Shown one piece after another: positions 23,408-23,678 of a DNA stretch of 23,678 nucleotides. The translations under genes and the position numbers were made by a program. Position 1 is the stretch's first letter. Each line of letters starts with the position of its first letter. The notes beneath the pieces are model-generated. The model was not told the origin of the DNA, made no database searches, and saw only the letters and a list, made by a program, of their open reading frames with translations. The stretch is from Smittium culicis (Eukaryota; Kickxellomycota; Harpellomycetes; Harpellales; Legeriomycetaceae), in NCBI GenBank assembly GCA_001970855.1, contig LSSN01004198.1, forward strand, positions 1-23,678, written 5' to 3'.

Positions 23408-23678
23408 TCATATAGTATATTTCATAGATATACCATTTTCTTATAAATAAAATTTTTTGAAAATTTTTTGAAATCAATTATTTTTTCTTTTATTAGAGAA
23501 TATATTATTTTTCATTTAGCTTTGATTGTATAAAATTTTTTATAAATTTTATGCAAATTTTAAAGAAGTCTTTATTTTCCCACATTTAATCGTCAATATA
23601 ATCTGTTTTTATTATTTCTAACCATATCGAATGAGTAATTTTCTAAAAAAAAGCTAACTCTTTTTTTTATCAAAATTA

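Noticed and set aside
23223..23450. 75-codon plus-strand Phe/Ser/Leu-rich ORF
   Set aside because: Pyrimidine-rich low-complexity translation with no motif; the opposite strand reads more like protein.

Overview
The window is very AT-rich eukaryotic nuclear DNA. Its genes are broken by short spliceosomal introns (about 57-194 bases, GT..AG, often with a long T tract before the AG) and separated by kilobases of low-complexity sequence. The three recognisable genes are Pub1/TIA-1, Snf4/AMPK-gamma and a GH47 ER mannosidase. This set, and the close match of the Snf4 protein to the yeast subunit in length and motifs, point to a fungus. I cannot place it more finely. Both intact genes read without internal stops under the standard code.

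All recognisable genes lie on the minus strand. Bases 1-3700 hold a small palindromic element with an inverted partial copy and a decayed coding relic (about 1764-2147). A four-exon gene for a three-RRM, Asn-rich RNA-binding protein (PUB1-like) spans 3719-5325. Bases 5326-9960 are mostly empty but carry two TTAA-flanked MITEs (6403-6590 and 7273-7460) and a GC-richer coding relic (8781-9124). A class I alpha-1,2-mannosidase gene spans 9961-12518. Most of its exons and all three catalytic acids can still be read, but it has several in-frame stops, at least three frameshifts and at least one lost splice donor, so I call it a pseudogene. After about 3.7 kb with no gene, SNF4 (six exons, 327 aa) lies at 16259-17696. 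The rest (17697-23678) has a third MITE copy (20203-20394) and several short eroded coding-like stretches, but no gene I can name.

The genes do not form a pathway. Snf4 is the nucleotide-sensing gamma subunit of the Snf1 kinase, Pub1 acts in mRNA stability and stress granules, and the mannosidase would have trimmed N-glycans in the ER. The overall picture is a genome with long AT-rich spacers, gene decay and small non-autonomous DNA elements. The clearest points for follow-up are the piggyBac-like TTAA MITE family, the mannosidase pseudogene, and the relic family that shares an IMLETAK motif at two loci.
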